Origin: Lepidodermella squamata
Lineage: Eukaryota; Gastrotricha
Length of the DNA: 64,000 nt
Assembly (NCBI GenBank): GCA_047495785.1
Contig: JBLDXI010000009.1
Span: 4,402,001 to 4,466,000 of the forward strand
Direction of reading: 5' to 3'
The notes beneath the pieces are model-generated. The model had not been told where the DNA came from. It did not search any database and saw only the letters and a program-made list of their open reading frames with translations. A program made the position numbers and the translations under genes. Position 1 is the stretch's first letter. Every line of letters begins with the position of its first letter. Below, in pieces: positions 43,806-58,832 of the stretch.

Positions 43806-44534
43806 GGGCACCTACCATCGGGGGGTGGGCATCTGAGCTAACAACGATTTAGCCTGGCTTTTACATCCACTTCATAATATCTAACGGAATGAGGATTCGA
43901 GACGTTTCGATGCGATGATAACAGCGCTTTTCATTGATGAAAACACAAGATACCAACAGCGGTAGGTTCAAGTAAATAGAGGGCGCTTTTTGCTAGCTGC
44001 CAAAGGACTCGTTTTTGACAATGCTTATGATGGGTGTTCGTCTTAAAGTTGAAAAGCACTAATTCACTGTAAATTTATGTTTCGCTATCAAATTATAGTC
44101 GCGAGCATAAAAGAGACACTCGAAAAATGGTTAAGCCGCTGCTCAAATTTTATCTTGTGTTAGAGTCAGGTAAGAGAATCGAAAGCTTCTATGAATGCAT
44201 TATGGGACCCGGGGCTTCTTCTGGCCTCATTCCAGGCAATTACCTCTTCAACAGATTGAGCGACAGCTATTTTTAAAAACCGCCGACTTTCCACACGGAG
44301 AATTTTGACCATAATTCGATATCATTCAGCTTACCAGGCGAGCAATTGCCAATTATGGGTTCTCAGCTGATCAGTGCTCGAGTTTCAAAGTAATTATACT
44401 GGGTTGGCCAAAAGAGCTATACAGTAAATAATATATTGCCATAATTGAGAACAAAGCCCATAGTTCATGACCAAAGTAGTAACCAAACTTTTAATACTCA
44501 GCGGTATATTCAAGTATCATCATATTCGGCAAGT
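43806..44534. other. Duplicated spacer upstream of secreted peptide copy 2
   Basis: Homologous to 40.6-41.35 kb. No gene. Confidence 0.5.
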
Positions 44535-46728
<2,194 letters not shown>

Positions 46729-48430
46729 TCATTCCTTAGAAGAGCTGCTGCCGTTTTCTGGACGCACTGACCTATTTTTGTTATCTTGCTGCTTCTTCTT
46801 GTCACAGAGCAGGTCTTTGTCGATAATTTCCAGCAAATTGATCGTATTGGGCTTTTCTTCATCTGGCTCGTCAATTTCGCCTGGATTTTCTTGTTGGCTC
46901 CTAGCACGAATGCTTTTTCGTGTAGCTATCCTCCGTTTCCAATGAATTCGTTCGATAAGGCGTTCAACCAAGGTCTGCATAATTTGAATGAGAGTCGCGA
47001 CGAACGCAATGCCAAAAAACAGCCAGGTGCATAAGAACAGACGGTAAAGGCCGTATGAAAGGCCGCTTGTACCGCCACTTCTTTGCCCAGCAATCAAATC
47101 ACCGAATCCTGAAAAAGGATCAATTGAAATTTTTTTTGGAATATACTTAACTCTGAATTTAATTACCAATCGTTGTAAGGCTAATGAATGAAAAGTACAA
47201 GGCCGAAAGGTAGTCCCAATCTTCAGTAGAAGCGAAGAAAATTGACGGCAGAAATATGAATAAGCAGCATCCGACAAGGGCTACAACGCTAGTTGCAACT
47301 CGAATTTCAGCACGCCTCAACGCCTCTTCATGCCGTTCTGACATGGAAACAGATCGATGCACTTTATTCAACGGATTTCTCACAATATTTGGCGCAATTT
47401 CCGCAGATCTTTCGATGATAGTCGAAGAATGCCGTTGAAAGAACCTGGCAAGAGTGTAGAATAGTTTGTGCAGCTTGCACGCATACCGCGTCAACATTCC
47501 CCTCATCTGAGCTACAACGACCAGAAACAACGGAATTCCTATCATTGCGTAAAACACGCAAATGAATTTCCCGAAATTCGTCGCCGGTGATAAATTGCCG
47601 TAGCCGATTGTTGTTACAACAGCCAGGCAAAAGAAGAGCGAACCAGGCAAATCCCACTTCAAATTCTCCTTTTTCGCAGTATCGTTGAAATCTGCGCATG
47701 AATCACTGTGCTTAGTCATTCCACCGTGTTCGCCGCTCTTCAATAGCTGGACTTTGGTTCGATTCGTGAAAAATACAGTGAGAGTCAGTAGCTGCCTGCT
47801 TTGCCCCTCATCTGATACGACAGGTCTTCCAGCTTTAACTCCTAGAACGTCGATTTCCTTGCTGCCGTAGTAAAAGAGCTTGTTAAATGAGCGAATTAGG
47901 ATTTCGTTGTAGTTGAGGTAGGATGGATCTTCTGAGGAGTTGCCTTTTGACGAGTTGATAATCGGCTCTTCAACCAAAGGACCGGCAGTGAGATCGATAA
48001 TGAAAGTTTGCTCCTCGACGTGAGGTCCGAAACGAGAGTTGACCCAAGCCGAATTGTCGAGATCTTCACTAGACCGAACATTGGCGATTTTTATGCTCTT
48101 AGTCTCAGCAGCCAATCTATGCCGGTATAATTCAGCCGGTGATTCGATAACGTAAAACAGAAGCATTCCGAAGATCAGCCAAACAAAAAGGCAGGCGAAG
48201 GGTGTGCAAAACCGGAGTAATGTCTCGCGATTCCACTTAGGCCAATAGTTATCGAACTGCAGTTTACCTTGGTCGAGCACGACTTGCTTAGCATGTTTCA
48301 TGCCATCTTTGGACTTGTCGATTTTCGAACTTATTTGTTCGGATAGGGCGCGTGACTTGCTATGGATTGACGTAGCTAGTGAACCCATACGGTACCCGGT
48401 CGCAGCTGCATGTTGCTCCTCGTCCATCAT
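46729..48430 (-). CDS. Two-pore-domain potassium channel
   Basis: Exons 47167-48430 and 46729-47108 (intron 58 nt), 547 aa. It has a cytosolic N-terminus of about 80 residues, TM1 (FACLFVWLIFGMLLFYVIES), an extended cap with an NSS glycosylation-type site, pore 1 [14 protein letters not shown]2/3, pore 2 LTTIGFGDLIAG, TM4 and a charged Lys/Glu-rich tail ending SSSSKE. Both filters are canonical. The second Met (48427) is also a possible start. It is the most upstream of the three tandem K2P genes and the one lacking a peptide gene downstream. The splice site in the filter Gly codon is shared with the other two. Confidence 0.92.
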
Positions 48431-49794
48431 TCCTCAAATAACCAATCTATGAATATAAAGTAACAGGTAATAATCATAACAATCGTTCGGCTTCATCCAA
48501 ACGGCCTCATTTGCGCCGTTCAATGGAATGTGCGTGGTAATTACGCAATCGCTCTTATTCGTTACAGCGGGGTATCAAATGTAAATAGGTCTGGTATAGT
48601 ACGCAGAAACCCAATCAATATTTATTTTTTGCTACGCTAACGAAAATTTGCTTCATCTGCAGTTGTTGAGCAGGTATGAGTAGTTTCCATGCTTCGAAAA
48701 AGCTATCAACAGCCGTTCCGCTCGAGTGAGTGTGCCGGGCTTCTGGCAGCGATAAAGCAATACATTATTACTATTACACAAACCACGCCACCGTTATCTT
48801 TTGCACGATTCTTCTCGCGCTTCGATTTCTGCATACATAAAACGCGGTATTAATGTTGCGAACACCAGTAAGAGATATATAACCTGTTTGGCGCCTCGGG
48901 GCTTGGCCTCGAAAGCAATTACATTTTTTTGCGCGTTTGTTTATCGCTCAAAATATTATATATTTAGAGTACCTCATAGTGTGGATTTCGATGTCTGGCA
49001 TAAGTAAAAATAGATAAATATATCGCGTGTTTATTTTCCATTGTCGTTTTTTTGAGAGAGTGTGCCTTTTACGATAATAAAAAACGCCCTTGTTTCTGTT
49101 ATACATACCCCTTGGCGCTTATAGTCGCGCCATATTTTTTGGGATAACCTCATAAAATCGAATTTAGGTTATTGTTACACCGTGATGCTTTTATCTATAT
49201 GGCATTGATTTGTGAAGTACGCCATAAACCACGTTCGAAGAGCCTCCAGCACCGGAAACCGGGTAACCTGCTTTTGGATATGAACTGCTTTCGAGCATGT
49301 TCCGGACAATATTCTAATATTCCGTATTTCCAATAATGAGCATGATTTCATGCAAACAAATCTGAGTGAAAACAAGGAATTGCCAAATATAATAAAAAAG
49401 TTGCGGTCACCAGCTTCTCTAACTCAAACTACTGAGGCACCGGTGGGCGATTAATGGCGCTGTGGTCAAACAACTTACAGAACGATTCATTTATTACAGC
49501 TGGAGTGGGGCTGCTTTTCTCGAAAAAAACTTGTTGCGTGTTTATTTGATAATTTCATCTCCTCGTCAACTTTTCTCCACCGTGGCCGCGGCTGACTCGA
49601 GGCGATCCAGCTCAACTCGAGTACACACCTGTGCTATGCGTGCAAAACACACACGCTACACTTCAACTCATTTAACACAAAGAAATACTATAACGCAAAT
49701 GAATTCACGAAAAGATGCTTCGCAAGACTTGCTCAGATGATTCCGGAATCAATCATGGCCATTTTTTGTCTTTAGAATTCATTAAATCTCGAAA
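48431..49794. other. Divergent intergenic region between K2P and four-TM genes
   Basis: Regulatory space between a minus and a plus gene. 49.59-49.69 kb includes CAACTCGAGTACACACCTGT, repeated before the next gene. A TTTGTCTTTAG acceptor at about 49774 suggests a 5' UTR intron of the following gene. Confidence 0.5.
49608..49632 (+). promoter_or_regulatory. Conserved upstream element, four-TM gene 1
   Basis: CAACTCGAGTACACACCTGT, containing two E-box-type hexamers (CTCGAG, CACCTG), is kept verbatim at 50875-50895 before the paralogue while surrounding bases differ. Regulatory role inferred from this conservation. Confidence 0.45.
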
Positions 49795-50397
49795 ATGTCT
49801 GACACAATTCCAATCACGATTACAGTGAATGTTTCGAAGCGGGACATTCTCCAGGTGGCGAAGAACAGGGCCGCTCTGGCTGACAAGGCTCTCCGAGATC
49901 GAGCAATTTCACAAACGGTAGCTTCCTTCCTTGTTTGCCAATCTTTCGCCTTGATTCATGTTGCGATCGGTGCATCAAAACTCGACCTGATCGAGGACGA
50001 ACAGCCAATTGCGACCCTTAGAACGCAAGACCAGGTCAACACCCGTTGGCGAGGTATCGAAGAATTGGTCCCAGGCTGCGTTGGTTCGGTATTGGCTTGC
50101 TTAGTCTTCATGCCGATTATCCGCTACATCCAGCGACCTGGTTCATCGACGAAAAGCCACAAAACGGCTTTGTTTGTTAGTTTCTGGATGAATTTCTTCT
50201 GGTGTGCTTGGTTTGCAATTCTTTGCGGCGTTTTCTCGCGTCAAAATTACGAGGATCCACCGCGCGTTGCCGACGAGCCGGGCATTGATGCCTTGAATCT
50301 TGTTCTTGCTATCATCAATTTTGTCTTCATGATTGTTAACGTACTGTCTTCGCTTTCGACGTTGCGAGCCAATAAGGCGGCTCATGGCGACGAATAA
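49795..50397 (+). CDS. Unrecognised four-transmembrane protein, copy 1
   Basis: 200 aa, single exon. The N-terminal about 40 residues are cytosolic-looking (ITITVNVSKRDIL). Four hydrophobic helices: about 43-65 (ISQTVASFLVCQSFALIHVA), 88-108 (CVGSVLACLVFMPIIRYI), 119-143 (ALFVSFWMNFFWCAWFAIL) and 165-190 (ALNLVLAIINFVFMIVNVLS). The short extracellular loop after TM1 holds RGIEELVPGC. The topology resembles tetraspan groups such as MS4A or MARVEL, but I see no diagnostic motif of either, nor the CCG of tetraspanins. It shares about half its residues with the next gene. Function unknown. Confidence 0.8.
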   Translation: MSDTIPITITVNVSKRDILQVAKNRAALADKALRDRAISQTVASFLVCQSFALIHVAIGASKLDLIEDEQPIATLRTQDQVNTRWRGIEELVPGCVGSVLACLVFMPIIRYIQRPGSSTKSHKTALFVSFWMNFFWCAWFAILCGVFSRQNYEDPPRVADEPGIDALNLVLAIINFVFMIVNVLSSLSTLRANKAAHGDE

Positions 50398-51116
50398 TTG
50401 TGCGAACTAATTGTGTATCAAAATTCATCATTCGATATTACACCGCTTTTTGGGTTTTTATATCAAATATCTCTGCTGATATGAATATGAAGCTTACTCG
50501 TTCGATTTTATTGTGAATTAAAGAAAACTGAAGCTTTACAATTCAGTGGTGTTTTATTTCTCTCAACGATGGACAAAGGCGTGAATCTTGATCTTTGACT
50601 TGGTTTGATTTGCCTTAGTGCTTATTGAATATCAGGAATGAATTGGGTACTCCAATTCCGGTGTAATCTAGGTAAGTAAGCTTGAACTCATTTCACTGCG
50701 CAGGAGAGCTGCTTTGGTCAACAATTTCATTATTATTTTCGACTTATTGTCGTAATAATAACAATTATAATGATAATAATAAGACAGTTTGCATTTCTAG
50801 AAACCACTTTTTATATCATCATGCTGTTTTGTGGCGAAAAGAAATTTCACACCGGCCGAGGCGATTCGCCGCGTCAACTCGAGTACACACCTGTCAGATG
50901 TACCTGAAGACGTTAAACACACGCCATGCTTTAACTCTTAACCAGTGTGTTGGAGAATGGAGAATTACACGAAATTTTCACTGGGCTGTAATAGCCATAT
51001 ATTGGTCTAGCGAGAGAGGGCATGCGGTCGTGTTGAAAGTAGAGGAATTCACCTTTTCTCAATTCAAAGTGATTAATTTGACCATGTTGTAATCCATTTA
51101 TAGACATTTATCAATC
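50398..51116. other. Spacer with 5' UTR exon of the second four-TM gene
   Basis: A GTAAGTAAG donor at 50671 and a CATTTATAG acceptor at about 51099 define a probable 5' UTR intron. The conserved CAACTCGAGTACACACCTGT element (50875-50895) falls inside it. The AATTAAAG word near 50.52 kb may serve the 3' end of copy 1. Confidence 0.5.
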
Positions 51117-51779
51117 ATGACAAAGACAGTGCCAATCACTGTTGTTGTTAACGTACCGGCAGACGCGCTGCTTGAAGGCGCCAAGGACGAAAAAACCGCG
51201 GAAGTGGACGAGGCTCTTCGCGATCGAGCGATTTCACAAACAGTTGCGTCCTTCATCGTTTGTCAGTCATTTGCACTGATCCACGTCGCAATCGGAGCGC
51301 AGAAAGTTGATTTCGAACAAGAGCAAGAAGATGCATCTATTTTGAACTTCATGGAGCAGCCAACCTACAGCCCGAGACCGCCACGTACCTGGAATTACAC
51401 TTATGCCCGCGGTCTTGAGGAACTTATCCCCGGCTGTGCTGCATCACTTTTAGCTGCCGTAATCTTCCTGCCGCTCATTCGATTTATTCAACGGCCTGAT
51501 TCGACCCGCAAGGGCCACATTGCTGCCCTTGCTGTCAGTTTCTTTATGAACATGCTGTGGTGCGCGTGGTTCGCTATTCTAACAGGCATTTATTCGCGCC
51601 AAAATGAGCCCCCGAACCTTGTTGACGGAGAGAAGGGAGTTGACGCCCTCAACCTCATCCTGGCTATTATCAACTTCATTCTCATGTTTGTCAATGTTCT
51701 GTCATCATGCTCGACCATTCGCAAGAAGAAAGATACGGATGATGATTACGATGTCAAGACTGAGAGCGGGTCACTATAA
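51117..51779 (+). CDS. Unrecognised four-transmembrane protein, copy 2
   Basis: 220 aa, single coding exon. Same plan as the preceding gene, with RDRAISQTVASF(I/L)VCQSFALIHVAIGA nearly unchanged, a longer first extracellular loop (acidic, then Pro/Tyr-rich, with an NYT glycosylation site), GLEELIPGC, the IQRPDST loop and a FWM/FFM-N-WCAWFAIL TM3. The C-terminal tail is charged (KKKDTDDDYD). The conserved TM1 entry and RPxS loops mark the functional core. Tandem duplicate; family not identified. Confidence 0.8.
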   Translation: MTKTVPITVVVNVPADALLEGAKDEKTAEVDEALRDRAISQTVASFIVCQSFALIHVAIGAQKVDFEQEQEDASILNFMEQPTYSPRPPRTWNYTYARGLEELIPGCAASLLAAVIFLPLIRFIQRPDSTRKGHIAALAVSFFMNMLWCAWFAILTGIYSRQNEPPNLVDGEKGVDALNLILAIINFILMFVNVLSSCSTIRKKKDTDDDYDVKTESGSL

Positions 51780-53217
51780 ATTGCCGCAATAAATAATCGT
51801 TGAACAAAAGCTTACAACTGATTGCAATTAATCGACGCACGTTTTATCAAAATTTTGACGTAATTTTGGACAACACTTGAATCGCCACGTTCTGCTTGAA
51901 ATATTCTCAGTACCGTTTAGTTTTTGATATTCTACCCAAAGCAGCAAGTCGGAAATAAACTCATACGATGCTTTTAATAATTTTTTATTTATTATGGCCT
52001 CAAGACAGATGTCATGTCAGAAGACAGTAGCAGATCCCTGAGTAGCGCCAGCTATAAATTTGATGTCCACAATCAAATACAGGAAAGTATTTGAGCTGAC
52101 AGCCGAGGTCGCGGCGAATCGGAAGAAAATCTGCCAATATATCTGGCATTTTCCTCGTTATAGGCTACAGCAAGTCGTTCAGAAGTCGTGAAAAAGAAAT
52201 GGAGATTCAAAAAGTGGGCGCTACTCAACGAAGCGTAGGTAATTGAGAAAAATTAGCGCCAAATCAGCCATTTCCTGCGATGTTTTATCAATGTATTATT
52301 TGATCAAAAACTAAATAAATATGCAATAATTTTAATACAATATGAAATCTTAACATTTTTATTTATTATCTGTAACCTTCAACTTTGCCTAATTTTTCAA
52401 ATCCCCGAGTTTTTCCAACGTTGAGTTGGCCTGGCTGATCGCCTATATGTTGGCTCGTACTAGTGCGTGGCTGATGTCTGCAAAGGAATTTCGTGGGCGG
52501 GTTGTGTTGGGCTTACGTCTTACGCCGGTTTTTATCTGTGCTTTATTATTGATTTTTCGAGTAGAAAACAGTTGACTCTTGATTCCCATCTTCACTGTTT
52601 TAGTCATGGTTTTCATTTACAGATTTTTTGAGGCCGTTTGCTGTTAGCTATCAACTCATATTTTGCGATCTACATTAAGCACGCCTTGATTAGCTTCTCT
52701 CGTAGTTGTTATGACTCTTGGAGTTACGACTGCTACTGTGTTACTTCGGGGAAGTTGCTCCAAGCTAAGCCTTATGCCGTTCTGCAGTTGTTACTTGTTA
52801 CTATTCGGGGCGCTAAAGGGATGCGCGCATATTACCCCAGCGTTCACCCTTGAAAGTTGAAAGTAGGCATCGGTAGCGCCCAATTCACAATTATACTGGG
52901 ATTTCATGCGATGGCGTCCGGATCCTGGCATGAATTATGACTTGCACGGAGTACAATCGCTTAGGCTAGGCACTCGAAGATGCATGATGCATGCGTTGAG
53001 TAAATCTGTCTATCTTGATCAGTGCCTCTATTTCTACATCTACTGAGTATGCATTGTTAATGTCACTGAGACTTGACACTTTCAGCTATCCTTCATGAAA
53101 TGTTCAATCATCTATGAAAGTTGAACATCGGACATTGCGAGATGGACTCCTCTAATTTATCCATTAAGTAACTATGCAAATATCAGCGTTCATTTTCTAT
53201 TTTCTTATTTATTATAG
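51780..53217. other. Intergenic; 5' region of integrin gene
   Basis: No gene seen. A TTCTTATTTATTATAG acceptor ends at 53217, directly before the integrin ATG, so the leader is probably joined by cis- or trans-splicing. Confidence 0.45.
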
Positions 53218-56200
53218 ATGATTATATGTATTCGTTTGTTGCTGTGTCATCTGATCGTCGTCTTAGTTACCGCTGAAGCATCGAATGAAAAATTTATTGC
53301 AATTAACCTCTCGGCGGACGAAGAAACAACGATTACTAAGCTGTCTCCAGTACCTAACGCAGGGTTTGGCTATTCATTAGCAATACACGCCGACAGTTCT
53401 GATGGAAAATGGTAAAAGATGCCAGATTTTTGGCTAATCTTCGTTGCTAATGTGAATTATTTCAATTGTAGGTTGATCGTGTCAGCTCCAATGTCGCGAC
53501 TAGACAATCTTGTGGAATTAAGTTATTCAGAAGAATATGGCCAGCCGAACCGGCCAGGGTCAGTGTTTCGGTGTCCCTTTTCTGGTCTACCTAAAGACTG
53601 CGTGTTACTCGAGTATGGTTTCGAAACGCAACAGGGAGTCGTTAGAGCCAATGCATCTCACATGTTACTCGGCCAAACTGTTGTTTCGTCGAGCGGCGGT
53701 TCCACCGGTTTCAGATCTCCAGCTGCTCCTAATGCTAGGCCACGCCACTCAGCGGCCTGCGCTCCGTTACTCAAACCATCCGCATCTTTAAATCACCCGA
53801 CGGGTTCTTGCGTTCTATGGGACTCAAATTTCAGAGCGAAAGTCTTAAAAACCCGCCTTAATACCGTTCAATACGCCGATTATCGCAACATGTTCGGGTT
53901 TTCGAGTGCGAGTTACGGTCACACAACCTCAGATGTTTTTGTTTTTGGAGTCCCTGGCCATTCCACTGTTTATTCTGGGTAATATTTTAGTAATAAATTG
54001 TGGCTTATGGTTGTAATTTTAATTTTATAGTGGCGATGATTATCGAGCGACTGATCAGGGTGGCATTGTGATTGAAGTAGTCGAGGCGAGGCGGACGATC
54101 GAACATCGAGTTTTAGGGTTTAACCCGACTCCGTTCGAAGCTTACGCCGGTTTTTCAGTCGCACTGTCTGATATTTACACGAACGACGCGCTCAATTTCA
54201 TCACAATCAGTAAGTAATTTTTGCGTAAATTATACGTGACTAACTGATAATTTTTCTAGTCGTTGGAGCACCTCGAGCTGGAAATCTCACCGGCCGTGTT
54301 TATTTCATCAATTTCGACATCTCAAAGCAGGAAGAAATGCGATTAGACGATCGGACAATTATTGGGAGTGACGAAGTACCAATGGGATCTCAATTCGGCT
54401 ACGCCCTACTACCCGTTGACTTCAACGGCGATGGATTCATCGACCTATTAGTCTCAGCTCCATTCGCTTTCGACCGCAATCAACTGCGAACATCGAATAA
54501 CTCGCCATTTTCAACCGGAGCCGTGCTGGCCTATTTAAATTTACCCGACCAAACCGGGCAAAGATCTCTTAATTTGTTAGATCCAGTCGTTTTAACACCA
54601 CCGACCTGTTCGGGTGAAAATCTACTATCAGCAGCGTGTTTTGCTAATTCGAAACGAGACGGGCTATTCGGGCTAAGTCTAGCCACCCCGGGCGATATCG
54701 ACGGCGATGGAATTTTCGACACGGCAATTGGCGCGCCGGGTGAAAATAACGGCCGGGGCGCGGTTTACATCTACCGAGGCTCGCCGTCCGGGCTAGTTTT
54801 CGCCGCTCGGTTAGAACCAGCTCAGCCGACGAAATTCTTCGGATTTTCACTCGCGGGCGGTAACATGGACATCGACGATAACGGCTATCCTGATCTAGCA
54901 GTCGGTTCTTTCAACTCGGATAAGGCCTGGATCTTGCGATCGCGGCCGGTTATTCGAATTCAAGCCACCTTAACAAACACAACAGGGCGTCGTTTCCTGC
55001 TGACGGACCAGACCTACCCGACTGAGTACAAAATCTGCCTAGAAATGTCTAGCCCCGCGCCGTTGTTGCTTCAAAACGCAGTTTCAGGAGCCACCTTAAA
55101 TTTTTCGATCATCCTAGACCTTGATTCGAGCCGTGGTGACGCGGGTAGGAGTCGTCGGTTGACTTTTCTCGACCAGTCTGTGACGATGAAACGAAGTATC
55201 CTGCTAAAAACCGCCCCGGCCAACCCCTGGACGTTGACGCATTGCATCGAGGGAATTCAGGTAGTAGCCGCTGCGTCGATTGTCAACCCCCTAGCGCCGG
55301 TTAACATCACGTTGAGATTCGCGTCTGAAATTAAAGTCAACCCTAAATCGGCCTTGCTGCTAAACGCGACTGATTTACAGGCCCTTGAGCCGTTGGTTCA
55401 TCCGGATAATTTAACCCACTCGTGGCTGGTGGAATTTGAGCGAGATTGCGGCGATGATTACAACTGCATTACAGATCTAGCTGTCCGGGCTGAGTTCAGT
55501 AAATCGATCGAAGAAGGGTTGATCAGCCAGGGCTCGAATAGCTACGAGTATGTTCGAGGCATTTCAACGGCTGAAAGTCTGACGTTGACAGTTCAAGTTT
55601 CAAACGCGGGTGAGCCGGCGTATGACGCCAAGTTATTCATCGCATTTTCGCACGGTCTCAGCTTCCGCTCGACCCCAAATTCCAACATCAAATGCGAACA
55701 GGTTGAAAATTCTGATCAAAATCAGAAGAAATCGGATTTGATGGTCGCCTGCCCGATTGGCAGTCCGTTTCCGTCGAAAGACTGGACTGGGTCGGTTGAT
55801 TTCATCTTCGAGGTGACGCGGTCGTTGAGCCAGAAGGAGCGATTTACGATTTTTGTCAATTCTTCGTCGAAAGAGCGCGATGTGAGTGATGACAAGGTGG
55901 TTGTTGAGTTGAACGTGTACACGCTGGCGCAGTTGACGCTCTCGGCCGCGTCGATGCCTGAGCAGTTGAACTACTCGGCGACGGCGTCGATTATCGGCGA
56001 GGCGGCTATGCAGTACCTGGACGAAGCTGGGCCGGCGCTCGAGCACGTTTTCGTCGTTGAAAATGCCGGACCGGCGGCGGTTCGCGGACTTGCGTTGCGA
56101 ATTGCGTGGCCTTCTCAGCAAGACTGCCCGAATACGGTAATTTTATTTTACGATTGGTGATCACAAATAATTGGCGTATTTCTACATTTTTTGTTTATTC

Positions 56201-58832
56201 TTAAATTGATCGAAAACTTGAAAAATTGGCTTAGAGCAAATAAATTCAATAAAATAGTAAAATAGTTGGAATATATCACATAATTTTTTGTAAAATTATG
56301 CGCTAAAGAATTCGAATAACATATCTTGAGCCAGTTAATAGGCAAAATCCGCCCAAGGTGTGAAAGGTTGTAAATTATCGTTCTCCCATCGGAAAAAGGG
56401 AAAATGGTTTCTGCTCTCAAATTTGGGCTTTTACCAACGAAACTTATATCGCCATCAATTATCGGTTTCGTTTTTCTTACTGCGGTACCAAATTTCATTT
56501 AATTTTAATCGGTTGTTCAACTGGTTAGGTTAGGGTTAGGGCTGGGTCTTAAAATTGAGGACTTGAAACTGATTGGAATAATTTGGTACGGAATTCACTA
56601 TGTGTTATTCTGAGTCCGAGTTCGATGATTCGTCATCATTATCGACGTCTTTACGACTTCCGGGCTGATAAGGCAGGGCCGCAACGGCTTCAGAGGGACG
56701 ACCACGCTTGCTTTGCCCTTCAAGTATTACCGAACGGTATTTCTTTGCGATTTTGTGGGTTTTCTTTTTCTTAGAAAAAGTCTGAGCGTGGCGAAATGTT
56801 CAGGTGTTGGGTGAATATTCGGAAAAGTTGGTACTATTTGCCGTTAAAATGGTTCACATGACTAAAGACTCATCTGAATTTAAGATTGTTTAAAGTGTTT
56901 AAAGTGGTATTAAAGTTCGTAGCAATTAGTTTCTCATAACTATAAAAATGCCCTGAGCGCGGCTCGAGTGTTCAAGAATTAAATTATTTGTGAAAATTCC
57001 AAGTTGATCAACCGGCGTTCGGATTTTTCACCTTTTCGCTATCCACCCAAAATATCCGCACATAATTCATGTCGAAATGGGGCTCGCATTGGTTTGTTGA
57101 TCACGTGAGAGCGCGGGCATTTTATCAATGGATGAACAATTTTTTTCGTTTTTAAAATGATCATAACAAAGCGGCAAATTACATCCACACGCACATAGCG
57201 TATACCTCGCCGCCGCAAGGGCAGCACAGCATCTCGAGGGTCTCGGTGACAGTTACGAAGTCTTCATTGCGATCGGCAATACTTCCATCGCCGGCTGTTT
57301 TACCGTCGGCCGTCTCCGAACTGTTATCAGTCGCCGTTGTCTGTCGGATGATCGGAATCCTCGTCCTCGGTACCGATTTATCTTTTTTAGACACTTGTTT
57401 CTCAGCTGGCCATCCGCTTGTAATAGATCAGAAATTTTGGCCAGCTTGAGACGGCCAATTTTCAGAGCAGGTGATATCCACTTGCGGACCTTGGGCATTA
57501 AGTTTCAAAAGCTTTCGGTTGATGTGTCCAAGGGCCGCGTGGTCAGTTTGCACACAGGAAAATCACAGGAAGATGCCATTCAACCTCAAATCCTGTAAAA
57601 TGTCATTTTTCAAAAATAAGAATTTTTCAAAAATCGCGGATAGCATTTTGGTCATCAATATTCTCTCTTGAATCCCATTCTACCGAAAATTTGAGGGAAG
57701 ATAACCCCAAACTGGATCTATCGACTGGCAAAAACCGCATTAAAAAATTCCTCATCGTTATGGAGTTATTCAAAAAGGCGAGGCAAAAAGTTTGCGCATA
57801 CTTAATCTGTTATTCCCATTCAAAAATACAGCTAAAAATCGATCGAAACCTTAGTCGAAGTCGCTGTTCGAACCGAAGAGCATCGTGTTCGATGAGGTAC
57901 AACTTTTCCAACTGTGTCTCACTAGCATTGCGAAAACACCTGAGTTTGTTTAGAGGAAAATTCGTGCAGTTTTCGGAATGATTTCATTCGAAATAATTTG
58001 TGTTCTTTCAATTACTCTGTAAAATTCGTAAAAAATGTTTCAATTTGCAAAAAATATGTTTGCTAGATTTTAGGGAAAATTGTAGAAATTGATTTTATTA
58101 TAATACGTTTTATTATATTTTTTTTAGCTGTGCGATCGACTTCTCTACCTCGCTGAAGACATCGTCGTATCCGGTGGCGGTGGCGGTTCGTGCGATGCGA
58201 GTCGCGACGTGAACCCAGCCAAACTGCAATCGCGCCCCGAAAACCTACTGAAAAAACCGAGCGCCCTCGCCTCGACCAGCCAAAATCAACGCCCGAAACG
58301 CTACGCAGCCCTTGAAACACCAGCCGGGTCAGAAATGAAGCAGAAATGCGCATCGAACCCGAAATTGAAGGAACTACAGAACAAAGTGAGATGCGAAACG
58401 TCACTGTGCCGCCTTAATCGACTGGAACCCGGCCAGAGGACTCGAATTACAGTTCGATATCGGATCTGGCAAGCGACCCTGGTCAAAAATTTCGACTCGG
58501 CCTCGCTTCTAGTGCTAGCCAGTACCGCTCGGCTGGAACACGCGGCGAATGTTCGACCGCATTCTGGCTCGAGTTTGGACACGAGTGCCAACACTGAGGT
58601 GTATACCATCCACTCAGCGGCTGCCGCTTCAGTCCTACCGCCGTGGCTGTTGGCCGTGCTATCCGTCGCTATTGGCCTGTTGATTGTACTGATTTTGGTT
58701 CTCATTCTTTGGTGTTGCGGATTTTTCAAGCGGAAAACACGCCCGCCGCCGCTTACGGCGAAAGTCGAGACGCAAAACGTGTATCCTTACGCGCCGGTTC
58801 CTCAGGACATTTTCGACTCGAGTCGGCTATAG
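53218..58832 (+). CDS. Integrin alpha chain (complete, five exons)
   Basis: Exons 53218-53411, 53472-53978, 54031-54209, 54260-56136 and 58128-58832; all phases agree, giving 1153 aa. Signal peptide (MIICIRLLLCHLIVVLVTAEA); a beta-propeller with FG-GAP repeats, at least two bearing Ca2+ loops (DFNGDGFIDLLVSAPF, DIDGDGIFDTAIGAPG, DIDDNGYPDLAVG); no inserted I domain; thigh/calf region; a furin-type RPKR/Y site (about 58290) expected to cut heavy and light chains; one membrane helix; and the GFFKR cytoplasmic motif. Alpha chains pair with a beta chain as matrix receptors. The last intron (1991 nt) is far longer than the others (51-60 nt) and contains an antisense ORF. Ligand class not assigned. 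Confidence 0.95.
56525..56543 (+). repeat. Short telomere-like repeat in integrin intron
   Basis: GGTTAGGTTAGGGTTAGGG: three TTAGG(G) units. Confidence 0.6.
57179..57498 (-). CDS. Antisense ORF(s) inside the last integrin intron (uncertain)
   Basis: Two overlapping minus-strand frames. One ends ...ETLEMLCCPCGGEVYAMCVWM, with a CCPCGG motif that weakly recalls the family at 6-39 kb but lacks the basic segment and PRxLF. The other is Lys/Arg-rich. Neither has a clear start or splice partner, and I do not recognise either. It may be a nested gene, a remnant or chance; the size of this intron compared with all others in the gene is the main reason to list it. Confidence 0.25.
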
